DNA from: Bacteroidaceae bacterium
Lineage (GTDB): Bacteria; Bacteroidota; Bacteroidia; Bacteroidales; Bacteroidaceae
Length of the DNA stretch: 44,028 nt
Direction of reading: 5' to 3'
Assembly: GCA_017938245.1 (NCBI GenBank)
Contig: JAGBBX010000019.1
Location: 1 to 44,028 of the forward strand
The notes beneath the pieces were generated by a model. That model had not been told where the DNA came from, searched no databases, and was given only the letters and a program-made list of their open reading frames with translations. Shown in pieces: positions 42,417 through 44,028 of the stretch; the stretch's first letter is position 1, and each line of letters starts with the position of its first letter. The position numbers were made by a program, and so were the translations under genes.

Positions 42417-42565
42417 CAAACGTGATTGGTATTATCATTAGAGAACCAATGATAAGGTAAATGATAACGAGTTATTGAATAAAAACAATAATTATTATGG
42501 GAACCTTCGCGTTATCCTTAATATTTGACAACTCTATGTATAACACAAAAAACAATATAAACAAT

Positions 42566-43864
42566 ATGAAGCGCTTGATTTTATCTGTGACTTGTGCCTT
42601 AAGCTTAGTTGGTTGTAATAGTTGTGGAGGTCCCCCCACAAGGCCGAACCAAAATGTCGGACAGCCTGTCCTTAAGTCAGAAACTAAATTGACAGCTCCA
42701 ACCATCAAAGTTTTCGTAGAAAACTCTGGTAGTATGGATGGCTATGTTAAAGGTAATACTGATTTTGAAAATGCAGTTTATAGTTATTTATCAGATCTCC
42801 AATTAGCTGATTTAGGTGTAAAAAATGATTCAATTTCATCAAAGAATTCAATGGAATTGTATTATATCAATAGTAAGGTATTGCCGTTTGCTCCAGATGT
42901 ACAAGCGTTCATTAAAGCATTAGAGCCAACCGTTTTCCGCCAAAGAGGTGGAAATCGTGGCACATCTGATATGTCTGAAATTATAGATACAATTCTCGCT
43001 CAAACGGGAGACAATGATGTGTCTGTTTTTGTATCCGATTGTATTTTCTCACCAGGCAATCAGTATATGGTGTGTGATAATGCGGATGAATATATTGTAG
43101 CTCAGCAAATTGGCATAAAGAGTCATATCGTCGAAAAACTTGCCAAAAAACCTAACTTCTCAATCGTTGTTATGCGTTTAATATCTCAGTTTAATGGCAT
43201 TTATTACAATAAATTCGATGATAGACAGTCTATTGAAAATGACCGTCCCTTCTTTATGTGGTTGATGGGTGACAGAAGTTACCTTAATACCATTCTCAAA
43301 AAGGTGGAACTAAATCAAATCAAAGGCAAAGGGGTACAGAATATTTTTATGATTTCTAGACCTTTAACGGCTATACCGTATAATATCTCATTACCTCAGC
43401 CAGGTAATGGTAAATATGAAATTGCAAGATCCGAACAGTATGCTATTAACAATGCAAAAATCGACAGCAAAGGTGGTAATATTCGTTTTCAGGTTGGAAT
43501 ATCCGTTAATTTCTCTAATATTCTACTTCCTGATGAGTATTTGATGAACCCCGACAATTATATGGTATCAAATAAAGCATATGGTGTTGAAATCGTTAAA
43601 TATTCAGGTCCTAGACAAGATTTGTATACGCACACCATCAAACTCAACTTGTTGCAACCCGTATTAAGCAAGGGAGTTGTCAAAATATCACTTAAAAACA
43701 CCTTGCCCCAATGGATTAATGACTGTACTGATGAGAGCGGATTGGATATCAACGCACCAGGTGCAATGGAAAAAACATATGGCTTGAGATATCTACTTGG
43801 CGGCGTATATGATGCGTATGCATCAGATGGACAATATGGAAGTATAACAATTAATATTAAATAA
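42566..43864 (+). CDS. VWA-like lipoprotein
   Basis: 432 aa from ATG 42566; the frame opens 23 codons earlier but only this start gives a signal peptide. MKRLILSVTCALSLVGC is a type II signal with lipobox Cys17. Around residue 50 the chain reads KVFVENSGSMDGYVKGN, a von Willebrand factor A-like MIDAS start (D/E-x-S-G-S), followed by VSVFVSDCIFSPG that could supply a later MIDAS Asp. The C-terminal half is beta-rich. It is probably a periplasmic metal-dependent binding protein. The next gene starts 2 nt after its stop, so it begins an operon that leaves the window. Confidence 0.7.
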   Translation: MKRLILSVTCALSLVGCNSCGGPPTRPNQNVGQPVLKSETKLTAPTIKVFVENSGSMDGYVKGNTDFENAVYSYLSDLQLADLGVKNDSISSKNSMELYYINSKVLPFAPDVQAFIKALEPTVFRQRGGNRGTSDMSEIIDTILAQTGDNDVSVFVSDCIFSPGNQYMVCDNADEYIVAQQIGIKSHIVEKLAKKPNFSIVVMRLISQFNGIYYNKFDDRQSIENDRPFFMWLMGDRSYLNTILKKVELNQIKGKGVQNIFMISRPLTAIPYNISLPQPGNGKYEIARSEQYAINNAKIDSKGGNIRFQVGISVNFSNILLPDEYLMNPDNYMVSNKAYGVEIVKYSGPRQDLYTHTIKLNLLQPVLSKGVVKISLKNTLPQWINDCTDESGLDINAPGAMEKTYGLRYLLGGVYDAYASDGQYGSITINIK

Positions 43865-43865
43865 T

Positions 43866-44028
43866 ATGGAAAACTTACTCGGACAGATTTATTGCTGGTT
43901 TCAGTCTTTTTATGGACAAGATTTAAGTTATTATTTGTGGGGATATGATCCCGGAACAGAGGCCTACACTAATCCAAATATCTATAACTTGGTAGGATTA
44001 ATCACATTAGTTGGTTCACTTGTTCTAG
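43866..44028 (+). CDS. 5' part of a membrane protein gene, cut by window end
   Basis: 54 codons are present. It starts ENLLGQIYCWFQSFYGQDLSYY, then NIYNLVGLITLVGSLVL, which begins a hydrophobic helix. The start follows the VWA lipoprotein stop by a single base, so it is translationally coupled. The N-terminus is aromatic-rich and contains a membrane segment. The function cannot be told from the fragment. Confidence 0.7.
   Translation, partial: MENLLGQIYCWFQSFYGQDLSYYLWGYDPGTEAYTNPNIYNLVGLITLVGSLVL

Larger units (their letters stand above)
41941..42565. other. Long non-coding region before the VWA lipoprotein
   Basis: No ORF with family resemblance was seen. It holds a -7 box (TATTTTTG, 42059-42066), a set of perfect small hairpins, three copies of GTGTTTATACAT, a hairpin plus T tract, and after it a TTATCATT/AATGATAA inverted repeat (42432-42439, 42448-42455) that overlaps an ATTGGT/ACCAAT pair (42425-42430, 42445-42450). 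Confidence 0.7.

Overview
The window looks like chromosomal DNA from a gut-type Bacteroidales bacterium (Bacteroides/Prevotella-like). The evidence is the Bacteroidetes promoter signature (a -33 TTTG-like box, about 20 nt, then TAnnTTTG) in front of several genes, Por/T9SS-like C-terminal tails on two secreted proteins, a Wzi-type capsule outer-membrane protein, DUF4369/TlpA-type secreted thioredoxins, and the DUF4492-cydA-cydB arrangement. Base composition is moderate. The 13.5-16.3 kb stretch inside a phage-type tail gene is clearly more AT-rich than its neighbours. A genus cannot be assigned from the sequence alone.

Layout. 1-480: tail of an upstream gene and a MITE-like element. 481-4162: a large secreted repeat protein (minus), the SRP RNA with a long structured leader and a strong terminator, and an SGNH hydrolase. 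4190-8376: enolase (minus), then a tight plus-strand run of pepT, a 51-aa Pmp3-type peptide, an alpha-helical protein and an HD-type (p)ppGpp-hydrolase-like protein with a C-terminal HTH-like tail. 8373-11364: a minus-strand operon of nucleotidyltransferase-like protein, Wzi-like protein and small lipoprotein. 11397-11740: a tandem repeat array. 11837-17735: an isolated phage-type cassette (pyocin-knob fibre, 1131-aa tailspike-like beta-helix, PI-PLC-like protein, holin-like protein, lysin-like protein) with no head, integrase or terminase genes. 17740-21344: TerB-like protein and uvrB, separated by a second repeat locus that supplies the uvrB stop codon. 21619-23277: AspT/YidE transporter.

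23293-31078: a minus-strand operon of five exported proteins, four of them with C-terminal TlpA/ResA-like thioredoxin domains, at least two of which are clear paralogues. 31454-33769: MacB/FtsX-type permease. 34044-36764: GH16 glucanase with two N-terminal GEVED-like repeats and a T9SS-like tail. 36870-37500: a non-coding nested repeat block containing one intact 109-bp element with 13-bp inverted ends. 37593-40479: DUF4492-cydA-cydB (cytochrome bd oxidase), fed from a third locus of the tandem repeat family whose units look like promoters. 41008-41940: a 128-aa protein paired with a PLD-like protein. 41941-42496: a long non-coding region carrying a candidate structured RNA. 42566-end: a VWA-like lipoprotein and the start of a membrane protein gene that continues beyond the window.

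The best candidates for something undescribed are: (i) the structured RNA and GTGTTTATACAT repeats before the VWA lipoprotein operon; (ii) the dispersed 76-84 bp tandem repeat family, homogenised within each locus and carrying promoter-like boxes; (iii) the orphan tailspike/PI-PLC/lysis cassette.
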